Shown: positions 23,194 to 34,145 of the stretch, piece by piece
How the letters are laid out: each line of letters opens with the position of its first letter
Numbering within the stretch: the stretch's first letter is position 1
NCBI GenBank assembly: GCA_009193035.1
Contig: SWDT01000002.1
Span: 868,001-932,000 of the forward strand
DNA: 64,000 nt
Source of the DNA: Halicephalobus mephisto
Taxonomy: Eukaryota; Nematoda; Chromadorea; Rhabditida; Panagrolaimidae
Reading direction: 5' to 3'
The notes under the pieces: generated by a model
The model's database searches: none
Told to the model about the DNA's origin: nothing
What the model saw: only the letters and a program-made list of their open reading frames with translations
Translations under genes and position numbers: made by a program

Positions 23194-23462
23194 GTGATTT
23201 TTGTAATACTTTTTAAATGCTTTTAAATAATTCAAAGATTTCGTAAGAATTTTTATTTTTAATATTTACAATAAGGTCAAAGGTTATTCAAAACGACGGT
23301 AATCTTTGATCGGTTTTTGAAAGTTGATGAATCACTATTTTTGAAAATAAGGGGAAGGCAAATAAACGTCAACGAATCTCCGAAGGCTCCATAAGATAGA
23401 CAAACATTCTTCCGAAATACCCAAGTATAAATAACCGAAAAAAAATTTTTAATTTCAAAGTC

Positions 23463-24401
23463 ATGTTAAAATTCGTTTTTTTCCTTATATTTTTGTCTTT
23501 CGCCGATGGATTCAGACAGCAATCTGTCGGTGCCAGAGGCAGACTTATGTGTGGAAACACTCCTGCAGCAGATACAACTGTAAAGCTCTGGAATAAAAAC
23601 ACTCTCCGTTTCGATGATCAACTGGGTGATGTAAAAACCGATGCCCAAGGCAACTTCCAAGTCAGTGGAGGAGTCGGGAGTATTTTCTCCATGGATGTTC
23701 ATTTAAAAAGTAAGTTTAAAAAATTCTTTTGATTCTAACACAAAAAATAATTTTAATTTTTTTACGAATTCTAAAGTTAAATTCATATTCTACAAATTCT
23801 ATTTCATTTTAAATATTTTTGTAGAATTATAAAAATAATTTTTTCTGTCAAAAAAGTGTAAAATTACGTAAAATACTTCTTAATTTTAAATCTCTGGAAC
23901 TTCATATTAAAACAATTTCGTAAAAATTCTTCAATTTTTAAAATAATTTTGAAACTTAAAATATTACAAAATATCAACCATACAGAAAAATTCCAAGTTA
24001 CTGTAATTTCTAAAAATAAAAATTCCAAGTTACTGTAATTTCTAAAAATAAAAATTCCAAGTTACTGTAATTTCTAAAAATAAAAATTCCAAGTTACTGT
24101 AATTTCTAAAAATAAAATTTCAATTTACTGTAACTTCTAAAAATAAAAATTCCAGGTTACTGTAATTTCTAAAAATAAAAATTCATAAAATAATTTTTTT
24201 TTAAAAACTAATTCACAATTAATTTCAGTTTACACTTCTTGTGGCCGATGGCTGCCATGTGACAGAAAATTGGATTTCAAAATCCCCAGTCAATACGTAA
24301 CTAGAACTGCAGAAGTCCAAAATTGGTTCGATCTCGGTACTCTCAATCTCCAATTAAAAACAAAAGATGAATCTACTAGTTGTATTAATAGAAAAAAATA
24401 A
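23463..24401 (+). CDS. Transthyretin-like (TTR) family secreted protein
   Basis: Two exons, 23463-23709 and 24229-24401, joined in phase 1 (139 residues, the usual length of nematode TTR-like proteins). Signal peptide [17 protein letters not shown]. Family hallmarks follow: [20 protein letters not shown], then [24 protein letters not shown] with Cys, [10 protein letters not shown] and [10 protein letters not shown]. The paired cysteines fit the family fold. Members are secreted beta-sandwich proteins; some act as extracellular bridging or binding factors, but the role of this one cannot be told. The single intron holds five tandem TTCCAAGTTACTGTAATTTC repeats (23990-24180). Confidence 0.92.
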
Positions 24402-24486
24402 CTTTTAATTTTTAATTCTTGAGATCTGAATAAAAAAATAATACAATCTTATTCGTTGTGGATAAGCACCTTTAAAAATCGCCTAT

Positions 24487-26138
24487 CTATCGAGGATTAA
24501 GAGGCGCAAGTTCAATATTCGATTGTTCTGTTCCAGTTACTTCCGCTTTCGCTGCAGGATTACAAAAACCAAACAATTGTTGAGAACAGACAAATGTTGT
24601 CATCAAAGCTAGAATCATTTCTATACATGCTAAAGTTATTATTCCAGCATCTATTCTATAATCTGTCCCAAGTCTATTCATCAAAAGTTTTTGACTATCA
24701 TCGATATTTTTGCCACAAAGAATTTGGCATTTTGAGTCTTGGGGTAAAGAGGCCGAAAGCAGGTGCCAATCACATTCACCCCAACATTCGTGCTAAAAAC
24801 CTCATTAATAAATTTTTCAACATAAAACTTACATTATAAAAATGAATATCGAAACTAGAGGTAATTATTGCCGTAGGGACAAAAATAATCGCAGCATGTA
24901 AACTCATTATTAAAAAAGTGATTATCAAACCACGTCTGTAACTAGCTGCACCGCAGATGCCTGTTATTCTAAAAAATCAAATAAAATCAAACAAGTTTTA
25001 GTCACAATTTACCCTGTAAAAAGAAAATAAATAGCACAACATTCGATGACTCCATGTAGTCGAACTGTCGAGGCTCTGTGGGACATTACGTCCGCATATG
25101 CACCCATTATAAGCATCACGAGCCCTATTATTACATGCCCCTTAGAAAGGCACTAAAATGTTGAGAATTAAACTTGGTTTTTAACATTAGGACTTTTTTA
25201 GATTTTGGAATCGCTTAAAAGTACTGCAGGGAACATCTAGGATTTTCTAAGCCTTAGTAGAAGGTTCTAAGATATTCTAAAATATCCTAAAAAGTTCTAG
25301 AATCTTCTAAAATGTTCTAAAAGGTTCTAGAATCTTTTCTAAAATTTATGTAAAATGCTTGGAAGTTTTCTAAAATCTCATAAAAACCTTCCAAAGCTAC
25401 TTAGGATCTTTCAGAACTATCTAAGTTTTTCAATTCTAGCATCTTCTAAAACATTGGGAATTTCTAAAAATTCTACACGGATTTCCGAATTCTAGAATCT
25501 CCTTCAATTTTCCAGAAATGCGATAAAAAAATATCCAAAATCAAGAAAAAGAATTTGGAACATTTTGAAATTTAATAATTTTTTGAATTTTTTAGAATTT
25601 TTCAAAATCGAAAAATTTTTAGTTATTTTAAATTTCGACATTTGTGGTTTTCGAAAGCTCCGGAAACCAATGAATAAGTATTTCGAAACGAAATTTATTT
25701 TTAATTTCAATAACAATGTAGTTTTTTATCTTCTTAAATAATTTCAAAATTAAACCAAAAATATCCATTTAAAATCCTACCAAGGAAGTATAATTCGTTT
25801 TTGCGGACATTTTTGAATTTAAAAACACCAACAAATGAATCAATAATGATGGTACTCTAAATACAAACACCAAAAACGTTTGGCTGCTTAGCAATCGCGA
25901 GGGAGGTCCCAATGGCCGGAGGCAACACGGATCAAAGCTCATAAACCATACCTTGAGAACACTGTGGAGTTTCAAAATCACCGCAGGCATTGTATTTTCT
26001 CCAGTAGGTTCAACCTAGAAAGTGAATAAAGTAAAATCGATATATGAAAAAAATAAAAAAATTCAAAAACGAGATAGCAGAAGAAGGAAGTACCTTGTCG
26101 CGGGGCAACAGAAGTCCAGATGACGTCGGAAGAGCCAT
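24487..26138 (-). CDS. Four-transmembrane protein, family unknown
   Basis: Five exons on the minus strand: 26138-26094, 26014-25952, 25152-25013, 24968-24833, 24792-24487. All phases agree (about 229 residues). Hydrophobic segments: VIIGLVMLIMGAYADV, then IECCAIYFLFTGITGICG, then LIITFLIMSLHAAIIFV, then AGIITLACIEMILALMTTF. Between segments 3 and 4 is a polar loop with HECWGECDWH and CQILCG, so four cysteines probably form disulfides on one side. The layout (four TM, Cys-bearing second loop, short polar tails) recalls MS4A or tetraspan-type proteins, without a diagnostic motif. The last intron is only 40 bases. The second intron is about 800 bases and carries TTCTAGAATCTTC repeats. Confidence 0.75.
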
Positions 26139-26974
26139 ATTTTATTAAAAGGCAAGGAAAGGCCAAAGTTAGTAATCTAAAAGCAAAGAAACTAAAAAAA
26201 TCCAAAAATTCAAACCAACCTTTAGGTAATCAAATCCAGGCCCGGTTCTCTCTGATTCGCGCTGGCCTCATTTCCGGTCAATCGATGGAAAAACCGATCG
26301 AGTACGAAAACAAAGAGGAAAAAAGTTCAAGGCTAAATCGAGAAATCAATGAAATAAGAAAACTCGACAAAATTGCCACAATTACATTCTTGGATTTCCT
26401 TTTTTAAAAAAGTCCTAGAGCTTCAAAGACATTCACGACTTTTGCGTTTGCTTTGCCATGCCGCGTTACACACTTTCCATTCGTGCCTCCTTTTTTGGTT
26501 TGTCGGCCTTTGGTGCGACCATTTTCTGTGTCTCGCTCCCGGAAGATAAAACTGCGGGGGACATATCCCAGTTTTTCCTACTTTTGATATAAAAAGTCAT
26601 CAATAGACCACTTTTCCTCTCGTGATTCTTTGATCCCTCGTGACTTTTATCTTTTCGGTCAAATTTGGTTGGTGACTAATGTGAATTTTTTTCGTGCCGA
26701 GATCGACGTTCGTTCCGAATCTGTTTGTTCTTCCGGGTCATCAATTATTTCCCATATATTTTTTATTTATTTCACTTTTATTGTTTTTATATTTAACCAG
26801 TGTTTTGGACTATTAATTTTCCTTATCTTTGAAGCCTAATCGGCAGACAAAGTTTATTTTTTGCTTGAATTCGTGGCGAGTGCGTTTGTTGACTATCGAC
26901 CCGACAATTTGCCCTTGTCTCAAATATCGATCCAGAATTTCTTCGTATTTTTATATATAATCGTTATTTTCCAG
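26139..26974. promoter_or_regulatory. Divergent intergenic region
   Basis: Spacer between the four-TM gene (-) and the AGFG gene (+). 26450-26720 is less AT-rich and includes TTTCGTGCCGAGATCGA, similar to the repeated unit upstream of the ZC3H10-like gene. It probably contains both promoters. No convincing exon was found. Confidence 0.4.
26966..26974 (+). promoter_or_regulatory. Splice (trans-splice?) acceptor abutting the start codon
   Basis: TTATTTTCCAG lies immediately before ATG at 26975. An acceptor with no upstream coding exon fits spliced-leader addition. Confidence 0.55.
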
Positions 26975-28459
26975 ATGTCGAGTACGACTGCGCAGAAGAA
27001 GAAACAAGAAGAGCGTAATTCCAAGCTCATTCGGGAACTCGCGGCTCTTCCGGCCAATAAGTACTGTTTTGAATGCGGACAACGTGGTCCTACATATGTA
27101 AATATCACCAACGGATCGTTTTGTTGCATGCATTGCTCTGGACTTTTGTAAGTTTTCATATATGAAATCTGGGTTTTGACGGGACTTCCAGACGCGGTTT
27201 GAATCCTCCACATCGTGTCAAATCCATTTCTATGGCGACATTCTCGAACGATGAAGTTGAGAAACTCAAGAACATGGGGAATGAGGAGAACGCCAAGATC
27301 TGGCTCGGTCTCCATGATGGACCGGTCAAGTTCACTCCTGTGAGGCTCGACGAAAACGTTAAAAACCATCTTATTCAGGTAGTTTTCCTAATTGTCGAGT
27401 GTTCACTGACCATATTCCTTCAGAAATATGAAAATAGACGATGGTATGTTTCTCCCAGTGAGATAGCGGAGCAAAAACGGTTATTGGAAGCTCATAGTCG
27501 GAAGGATTCCGCTTCCGGAATCTCTGTTAACAGCCAAAAAAGCAATCAATCAGCTCCGGCTAATCTCCAGCAAAGCACAGAGAAGAAGAACGACCTGGTA
27601 GACCTATTGGGAGAGGATCTAATGTTCCCTGTAAAAGAAGAACCAAGTTCAGTTCCTAAACAACCCCCGTTTGCTCCTTTCCAATCTCCCGCTTTTCCTA
27701 TTTCTTCTCATTCAAGCACTCCTCAACCTCTCCAATTTGACCTATTCGGAGCTCCGTCGATTCCGGCAACTCCTCAAGCAGTTCAGAATCCACAATCAAA
27801 GCAAATGGATCTGTTTGGAAACGATTTTTTCAGTGCTTCGTCTAATCCTAAACCGGTTGAGAATTTTGCTAACTTTGATTCCATGTTTGGAAATTTATCA
27901 GTAACTGATACTCCGACACAACCCCCTGCCCCTCCGGCAGCCGCTCCTGTCAGCAACGGCTTCATGGGTTTCCCAACCAGTGAACCAGTCAATCCTGCGC
28001 CCCCGTTGCCCCAGAACTCAGCAGAAGTCAAGCCTCAGCCTGTTCTTGAACCTGCGAAAGTTGAAGAAAAGAAGGACGATGGACCTGATTACTCTGCTCT
28101 TGATGCTGTAAGTTATTTTTTATATAAAAATTTTATTCAATTGTGATTTTCAGTTATATACGGTAGAAGACGAGCCGATCGACTTTTTTGGTTTTGGAAC
28201 AGCTCAAAAAGCGACGAATGGAGTATCTAGTAACCCTAACGGGTTTGCAAAAAGTTCAACAATAGGCGATTTTGGAACTCCGACACCGTTTTCGCAGGTT
28301 AATAGCGTTGGTAACAATAGTGGTTTGACGCCGAATTCATTTTTTTCAATGAATAGTTTCAATCAACAACAACCTGCTCAAACCCGTGCTCCTTGGGAAC
28401 CTCCAACAACAACAGCTTCCGGTACGGCTTCAGTATCAAATTGGAATCCGTTTTCTTAA
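26975..28459 (+). CDS. AGFG1: AGFG-type ArfGAP protein
   Basis: Four exons: 26975-27147, 27192-27378, 27424-28107, 28154-28459 (449 residues, phases consistent). Residues 10-130 form the ArfGAP domain: the zinc finger CFECGQRGPTYV...CCMHC and the following LRGLNPPHRVKSISMATF, then IWLGL and the YENRRWYVSP motif. These are characteristic of the AGFG/Hrb subgroup and not of other ArfGAPs. The rest is low-complexity Pro/Ser/Asn with NPF-like and FG dipeptides (DLFG, FFGFG, final WNPFS), as in AGFG proteins that bind EH-domain endocytic adaptors. Expected role: clathrin-associated cargo adaptor. An Arg follows the fourth finger Cys after the SGLL stretch. The start lies directly after a splice acceptor. 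It converges with FIS1 (stop codons about 350 bases apart). Confidence 0.93.
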
Positions 28460-28805
28460 ATTTCGATGCCATATTGCTCGTCTGATAAGTGTTTATGCCC
28501 AGACAGTATCAGCTTCTTTCTATATAGCTGTAGTCCAAGCCGAAAATACGAGTACATGATAGCCGCCCTCTAAACTTCACCGTTCTCGAGGAGTGAGAAT
28601 ATTTTTCGTGCCCTCGCGCTTCTGGCGCTAAATTTACAAGGGTATCTTTCTGATTATAACCTAATTGGCTTGATTGATAATTGTTATATTTTCTGTCGTT
28701 TTGTCAAAAGGCGTGTTTTTTTTGGAAGGAATTTTTGTGGAACAGATTCATCGTGAAATTATGAATAAAAATGTACATGATTTTTGTAAACTCACGAGGG
28801 AAATG

Positions 28806-29353
28806 TTAATTTCGACGAAGAAAAGCAGTTGCGATGAGGCCTGCAGCGAGAGCAACTCCACCACCTAGTCCGAGCACAGCGAGTCCAAGTAATCCGTCTT
28901 TTTTCATCCGTTTTTCGATGACTGTTTTCAATTCGATTGCTTGACGATTATGAGATTCAGCATTGAGTAATAAATCGATATAAGCGAGGGCTCTGTCGTA
29001 TTCCTAAAAGTTGATATATGAAATATAATTTAAACATGGTTTTACCTTTATTCTGGTGTGAGCGATAGCCAGGTAGTAGACGTAGTCCCGTTTTGGGATG
29101 TCTTCTGTGTCGCGTTTCAGTAATCCTTCCAGAATCAGAATCCCAGTTTTGACGTCTTCATTGTGGGACCGGATTAAGGCATGGGCGTACGTGAAGGCCG
29201 TCACGGCACTCGGGGTTCCTCGACGAGCCTGGTCCGAGTACGTCTTCCGGGTTTTCTGGAAATTCATATATGGAATTTATAAATTCCGAAAATTGAACTT
29301 ACTTCCAAGTCAATAGGGTCAACATTATCGTCAATAATAGTCCCAACATCCAT
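28806..29353 (-). CDS. FIS1: Mitochondrial fission 1 protein
   Basis: Three exons: 29353-29303, 29255-29046, 29003-28806; all introns phase 0 (152 residues, normal for FIS1). The central part has the TPR-like helices, including AFTYAHALIRSHNEDVKTGI, ILEGLLKRD, the hallmark RDYVYYLAIAHTRIKEYDRAL and RQAIELKTVIEKRMKKDGL. The C-terminus is a single Gly/Ala/Leu-rich TM anchor (GLAVLGLGGGVALAAGLI) with a short basic tail (LRRN), which targets the outer mitochondrial and peroxisomal membranes. It recruits fission machinery. Both introns contain CATATATG/GATATATG-like motifs. The gene is divergent from the CENP-A gene, with 324 bases between start codons. Confidence 0.95.
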
Positions 29354-29677
29354 CTTTCAAATTGAAAATTGATGAAAGTAACCGGTGATGAAAATTGCGA
29401 AATACAAAACGATGAAAGAAACGATTTCGTCAAACCGCCAACGAGGTGTGGCAGTTTTAAATACGTGCGACTCTCGCCGCGAAAGTTCGATGTCCAGAAC
29501 GATGTGAACATCGGCGAGTTTTTCCTATCCAGATAGAGGAATTTCCTGAATGAATTTCTTCTTTTTTGCATATCTTGTTTTTCATTAATTTTTACTTTTT
29601 TATTTCTGTCGGATTAAGGTCTCAAAACGGAACGTAACCAACAATACCAAGAAGAACGAAATCCGCAACGATTGAAA
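29354..29677. promoter_or_regulatory. Bidirectional promoter region, FIS1 / CENP-A
   Basis: A 324-base gap between two divergent start codons. It has a GC-richer core around 29430-29530. An AG acceptor at 29618 (GTCGGATTAAG) would keep an open frame into the CENP-A coding region, so a short upstream exon there is possible. Confidence 0.4.
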
Positions 29678-30504
29678 ATGAGAAGAAGTTTCGCAGTCAA
29701 GACGATGCCGAATCGCCCTTTTTCTGTTTGTGCTGCAGAAAAGCCGAATTCAGAACTCGACGTCGGTGATTTCCGGAACAGGCACAGCGATGCCGATGTG
29801 GATTATTCCTTCTTCCGTCGTGATGCATCCCCCGATGAATCCGCTTCACGTCGATCTAATCAAATCCTTAATGAAGCTTTGAAGAAAGAATCCACAAAAC
29901 AGAAAGGTTTGAGTGTTGAGAACGGTATGTCGATATAAAATATATTTTTATAATTTGTGGGTGTTTTAGGTTTTAAAGTTTTTAATGAAAAAAAGAAATC
30001 GGAAGATACTTCGAACCTTCAGAAGGTCTCAAGAAGAACGATTCAGAAGAACGCTGCGAAGGAGCGGAAACTCACTTCCAAGGAGGGTTCTGGAGTAGCG
30101 GAGTTACAGAATGTCAAGAACGTCAATAGAATCGACAGGACGGAGTTGACCATCCCCCGGAGACCGTTTGTACGTGTCATCAGACAAATCCTCTCGAAAT
30201 TCGGAAAAAATTCCGTCACTCATTTCTCATCCGAAGCTATCAGAGCTATCCAGGTAAATTTCCTCTGATTTTAAGCACAAAAATTTATTACTTTTAGTTA
30301 TCAGCTGAAGTCTACTTGACAAACATGTTCGAAGATCTCCATATTCTCGCTCTGCACGCCCGTCGAGTCACCATTATGCCCAAGGACTTCCAGACACTGA
30401 TGCGACTGTCCAGTAGGAACGACAAAGTCATGATGGACATGATAAACTACCGGAATCTGCATCGACTTTCTCAATCAGAAGACAGTGCCAATCAGAAAAA
30501 TTAA
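29678..30504 (+). CDS. hcp-3: Centromeric histone H3 variant (CENP-A)
   Basis: Three exons: 29678-29924, 29970-30253, 30298-30504 (245 residues, phases 1 and 0). The last 105 residues or so form an H3-type histone fold: RRPFVRVIRQIL, SSEAIRAIQLSAEVYLTNMF, ED....LALHARRVTIMPKD. Loop 1 (FGKNSVTHF) has seven residues between the phenylalanines where canonical H3 has five, and the N-tail is about 138 residues long, Lys/Arg-rich and unlike the H3 tail. Both are marks of CENP-A. The usual LARRIRG end is replaced by QTLMRLSSR plus an extra C-terminal helix-like tail. Expected role: kinetochore specification in centromeric nucleosomes; nematodes are often holocentric. The open frame continues upstream to a possible extra exon. 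The phosphatase gene follows 163 bases downstream on the same strand. Confidence 0.9.
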
Positions 30505-30667
30505 TGTTGTTGATCAACTGATTACAGTTTATTGATGTCGTGGCAATTTACTTTTTTTGCAAAGAAAACGATCGATCAATGTAGTTTTAGTAGTCTGTGT
30601 CTACGTAGTTTATTTGATAAGGAACTTCCTCCACAAGAGGAACAAATCAGCAGTTACCGAGATAGAC

Positions 30668-32207
30668 ATGACTTTCCTCCTATTATTTTTAGTTGTTGAT
30701 TTTGTTTCTTCAAGCAGTCTCAGACAACTAATAATTGTATGTTTTTTATGAAATTAAATTTAAGAGATCATTTCAGTTCAGCAGACATGGACAAAGGACC
30801 CCGACGACTTACTTGAGATTTCCAACAGAAGATCCTCATGTTTTGGATAATTTCACCCTGGATGTCGGGGAATTAACACCGGTGGGTCTTTATTTGGATG
30901 ATTTGAGTAATTGTTGGGTTTTAGACTGGAATCAGACAAGAATACAACTTAGGGATAAATCTGAAACAGCAATATGGAGAGTTCATCGGCGAATACAAGC
31001 CGAAAGAACAAAGGTTCGTCGGTGGGAACGACAACAGGACTATAGCCAGTGCTTTGGTTCTCCTGGCGGGGTTGTTTCCTCCGACAGGAAAGGAAATCTG
31101 GAACTCTGACCTCAGATGGCAACCAGTTCCTGTTCATTCTGAAGAACTACTGGATGCTGTATCTTTTGGAGTGTTTAATCTTTGTAAAGAAATCGAAGAA
31201 GCAGTTCTTGTCAGTGAAAATTTTCAAAAACTTCTGGATTCCCTCGGGGATGCCAGATATGTCGTGGGGAATCTTACGGGAATCAATATTACAGACGCTT
31301 GGGAATTAGATCGAGTCCTGGATTCCATCATAACCAGGGTTTGTTTTATTTTTTAATAAAATAAGTTTTAGCAGAATTAGTTTTTAATTTCCTAAAGTGA
31401 AGTTAAATTTTCAATGAAATTTATCTTTTAAATTTTCAGTGAAGTTAATTTTTTTAGTCGAAAATTGCGGATATTCTACAACCTCCGGAATGGGCTCGTG
31501 ATCCGGAATTACTAGCCAAACTCAAAAATTGGTTGAACGATATTCATATTTATCTAATTGATTTACTGGATGACCGATCAGGAGCCTGGCATTTTGATCA
31601 AATTGTTGGAAAAATTGAAGAATATATTAGAAAATTTAATAAACATAAATTTGTTATTTTTTCTGGAGTAAGTTTTTTCTTTTGTGATTTTTTAATTTGG
31701 AATTTTAGCACGACACGAACATCATGGCTATCTCTCGGTATTTGAAATTGAAATCCCCTTCGGAAACAAAACTCCAAGATTACGCAAGTTATTTGGCTGT
31801 TGAACTTCATGAGCTTTATCCAGATGAATATTATGTAGAATTCTGGCTTCATCCGGAATTAAATGGATCTAAACACTACATGGAGATTGAAGACTGTCCG
31901 ACTCCGTGTATGTATTCGGAATTCAGAACCTTGAGACCAAGGTTATCTTCTACTCAGTGGTACGTTGCTTGCCATGGATTTCCTAAAGACGTCGATGACA
32001 GGTGCAGTTTGTTTGCACTCCTGGCCGGTTTGTGTTTTTAGTTTTTAAATATTTATTCAATTGTTTTTTCCAGGTATCCTAGTGATGATTGTTGTCATTT
32101 TGATGGCTTCAACATTATCAGCTGTTTGGTGGTGTTGTCATTATAGGAGAAAATATACAGATATTTCTTCAGATGAAGATGAAGAATTTCCACTATTAAG
32201 AAAATAG
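30668..32207 (+). CDS. Type I membrane histidine acid phosphatase
   Basis: Six exons: 30668-30736, 30777-30881, 30925-31338, 31458-31667, 31709-32027, 32074-32207 (416 residues, all phases consistent). Signal peptide MTFLLLFLVVDFVSSS, then the catalytic LIIFSRHGQRTPT (RHGxRxP), LTPTGIRQEYNLG, GGNDNRTIASA, WQPVPVH and, near residue 270, the second catalytic motif HDTNIMA. Paired cysteines (DCPTPC, ACHG, DRC) match the lysosomal/prostatic acid phosphatase family. After it comes a TM helix (ILVMIVVILMASTLSAVWW) and a short cytosolic tail with the acidic di-leucine signal EEFPLL, which fits delivery to lysosomes or gut granules. Position 163 bases after the CENP-A stop is compatible with an operon. 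AATAAA lies near 32233. Confidence 0.93.
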
Positions 32208-34145
32208 CAAAATTTATTTTGTATAAAAAGCTGAATAAATGACAATCCGAGCTTAAAATTGACGTTCTCCCCCTCTTGTGAGGAACTGCAAAGAATCGAT
32301 TCTTTTCCGGCATGCGAGAATGGCCTTCCGCTACGGCCAGAAAGCTGATTCCAGCTGCCCTTTCTCGTCCGCTTTTCTTTTCTCGACTTTGTGATGACAC
32401 TAGTTTCGTTTTCGGGAAAACAATGAACTTGTTAGTTTTGTTTCTGGTTATGGATAATTTTTTTGACAGAAAAAATATTCTTTTTAGTTTTAAATTTCTT
32501 GGATAGGTGGTAAAACTAAAAAGAATTTTTAAAATTTTAAGTCTGAGTAGTATTTTTGAAGAAAAAGTAAAAAAAATTTTAGTTTTAAAAAAGGATTTTT
32601 AAATAATTTTTTAAACGAAAAATTAAAGATACTTTATTTAATTTTTTGGAATTTTAAAAAATGTTTTTAATTTAATTTTTAAATTTAAAGTTTTTTTATT
32701 TTAAAATTTAAAATTTAAATTTTTTTTTATTTTTAAATTTTAAAAGTTTTTATTTTTAAATTTTAAAAGTTTTTTTTAATTTTTAAATTTTTAAAAATGT
32801 TTTTTATTTTATTTTTAAATTTAGAAATGTTTTTTTTTATTTTGAAACTTAAAAAATTGGATTTATTTGGAAATTTCCAAAGATGTTCCTCGTGAAATTG
32901 GAACTTTGGTCCTAGTTGAAAACATATTTCTTAAGAAATTTAAAGATTAAAGTTTTTAAATTTTTTCTTTACCGTTTTTGCAACAATTTTCTTTTAAAAG
33001 AACGGCCAGTTGAATGAGTTTTAACAAATGCCAAACTTTTTATTTTTAGAATTGGTCCATTTTTAAGAAATATGGACAAAAGGGTAATGGAAATTTGAGT
33101 TGTTTCGCTCCGAAATTTTCCGATAGTTTCTTGTTTGACGAGTTTTCTATTATTTCGATTTTGACTGTTCTGTCTATATAGATGACTGAAATTCCCTCAA
33201 TTGTCGGTGGAAAACGTGTCAAAATGAGGTTGTTCCATTTTGAATTTTCTGTGTTCCAAGGTTTTTGGTCAATTTCCATGGCAACGTCCTTTCAAATAGC
33301 TCCATTTTTATTCGTTTTCTAAAATGAACGATTGCCAAAATTAGCTTTCATTTGGCTTTCCGGATAGTGACTAATTTGACTTTTATATAATGACTTTGTT
33401 TTTGGATAGTGATTTGTTTCGCTGTGGATAGTGACTAATTGATTTACTGGATAGTGATTAAATTTTCTTGGATAGTAATTAAATTGATTTTTTGGATAGT
33501 GACTGAGTTCGTTTTTGGATAGTGATTTATTTCGCTGTGGATAGTGACTAAATTGGATCTGGATAGTGACTGAGTTTGTTTTTGGATAGTGACTAATTGA
33601 TTTTTTGGATAGTAATTGAATTGATTTTTTGGATAGTGACTGGGTTCGTTTTTGGATAGTAATTTGTTTCGCTGCGGATAGTGACTGAGTTTGTTTTTGG
33701 ATAGTGACTAGTTGATTCACTGGATAGTGATTAAATTAATTTTTAATTAGTGATTTATTCTGCTGCCTGGATAGTGACTAACTCAACTGATTAGTTCCAT
33801 TGAGAACACTATTTGGATTTTTCATTGGAGCTGTTTTTTCGAACTTTCAATTAAACTTTGAATCTCTTGGGATGGATTGGATCTTTACGGGTTTGCACCC
33901 CCTCATGAAGAACTTTCAGTTTCGGTCATTACTTGTCCAAAAAGAGAATTGAAATTCGGATTGTTGAAGAAGCCAGTCAAATCCGGCATTCCCACGAGAT
34001 TAAGCTTCAGTTTCTCTTTGACTTGCCGCGTTTCCTTTTCTTATGACTTTTATATATCGATTTTTATTTTTTCCTAAATTTTTATTTTTTTAGTTTTTTA
34101 AAATTCTCCAAAAATGAAGAAAATCTGGAGGAGTGAGATTTCTGG
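32208..34145. other. Spacer before the BTB gene
   Basis: 32240-32520 is moderately GC-rich without a gene I can support. 32550-32900 is low-complexity A/T. 33046-33279 has an unremarkable minus-strand ORF. 33360-33775 is a minisatellite. 33870-34145 is probably 5' regulatory or leader sequence of the BTB gene. Confidence 0.5.
33360..33775. repeat. GGATAGTGACT minisatellite
   Basis: Around twenty copies of TGGATAGTGACTAATTGATT-like units of 18-25 bases, often with TTTTTTGGATAGTGACTGAG or TTTCGCTG(T/C)GGATAGTGAC variants. It ends about 370 bases before the BTB start. Confidence 0.85.

Larger units (their letters stand above)
18600..23462. other. Gene-poor, element-rich island
   Basis: No protein-coding gene is supported across nearly 5 kb. 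It contains AT-rich tandem repeats (19045-19265 with AAATCTTTAAAAAAAGTAAA units; a direct duplication pairing 19289-19405 with 19433-19530), three related MITEs (20212-20878), an SL1-like sequence, a run of CATAACGGAATAT repeats (21235-21660), a fold-back element (21803-22690) and a further MITE (22919-23193). Confidence 0.7.

Noticed and set aside
25769..25949. Continuation of the four-TM protein exon past 25952 (LRPLGPPSRLLSSQTF...)
   Set aside because: The frame is open, but a GT donor at 25951 joins in phase to the next TM-coding exon, giving a better protein. Intron retention remains possible.
33046..33279. 77-residue minus-strand ORF
   Set aside because: No splice partners, no leader and no similarity; composition does not differ from the flanks.
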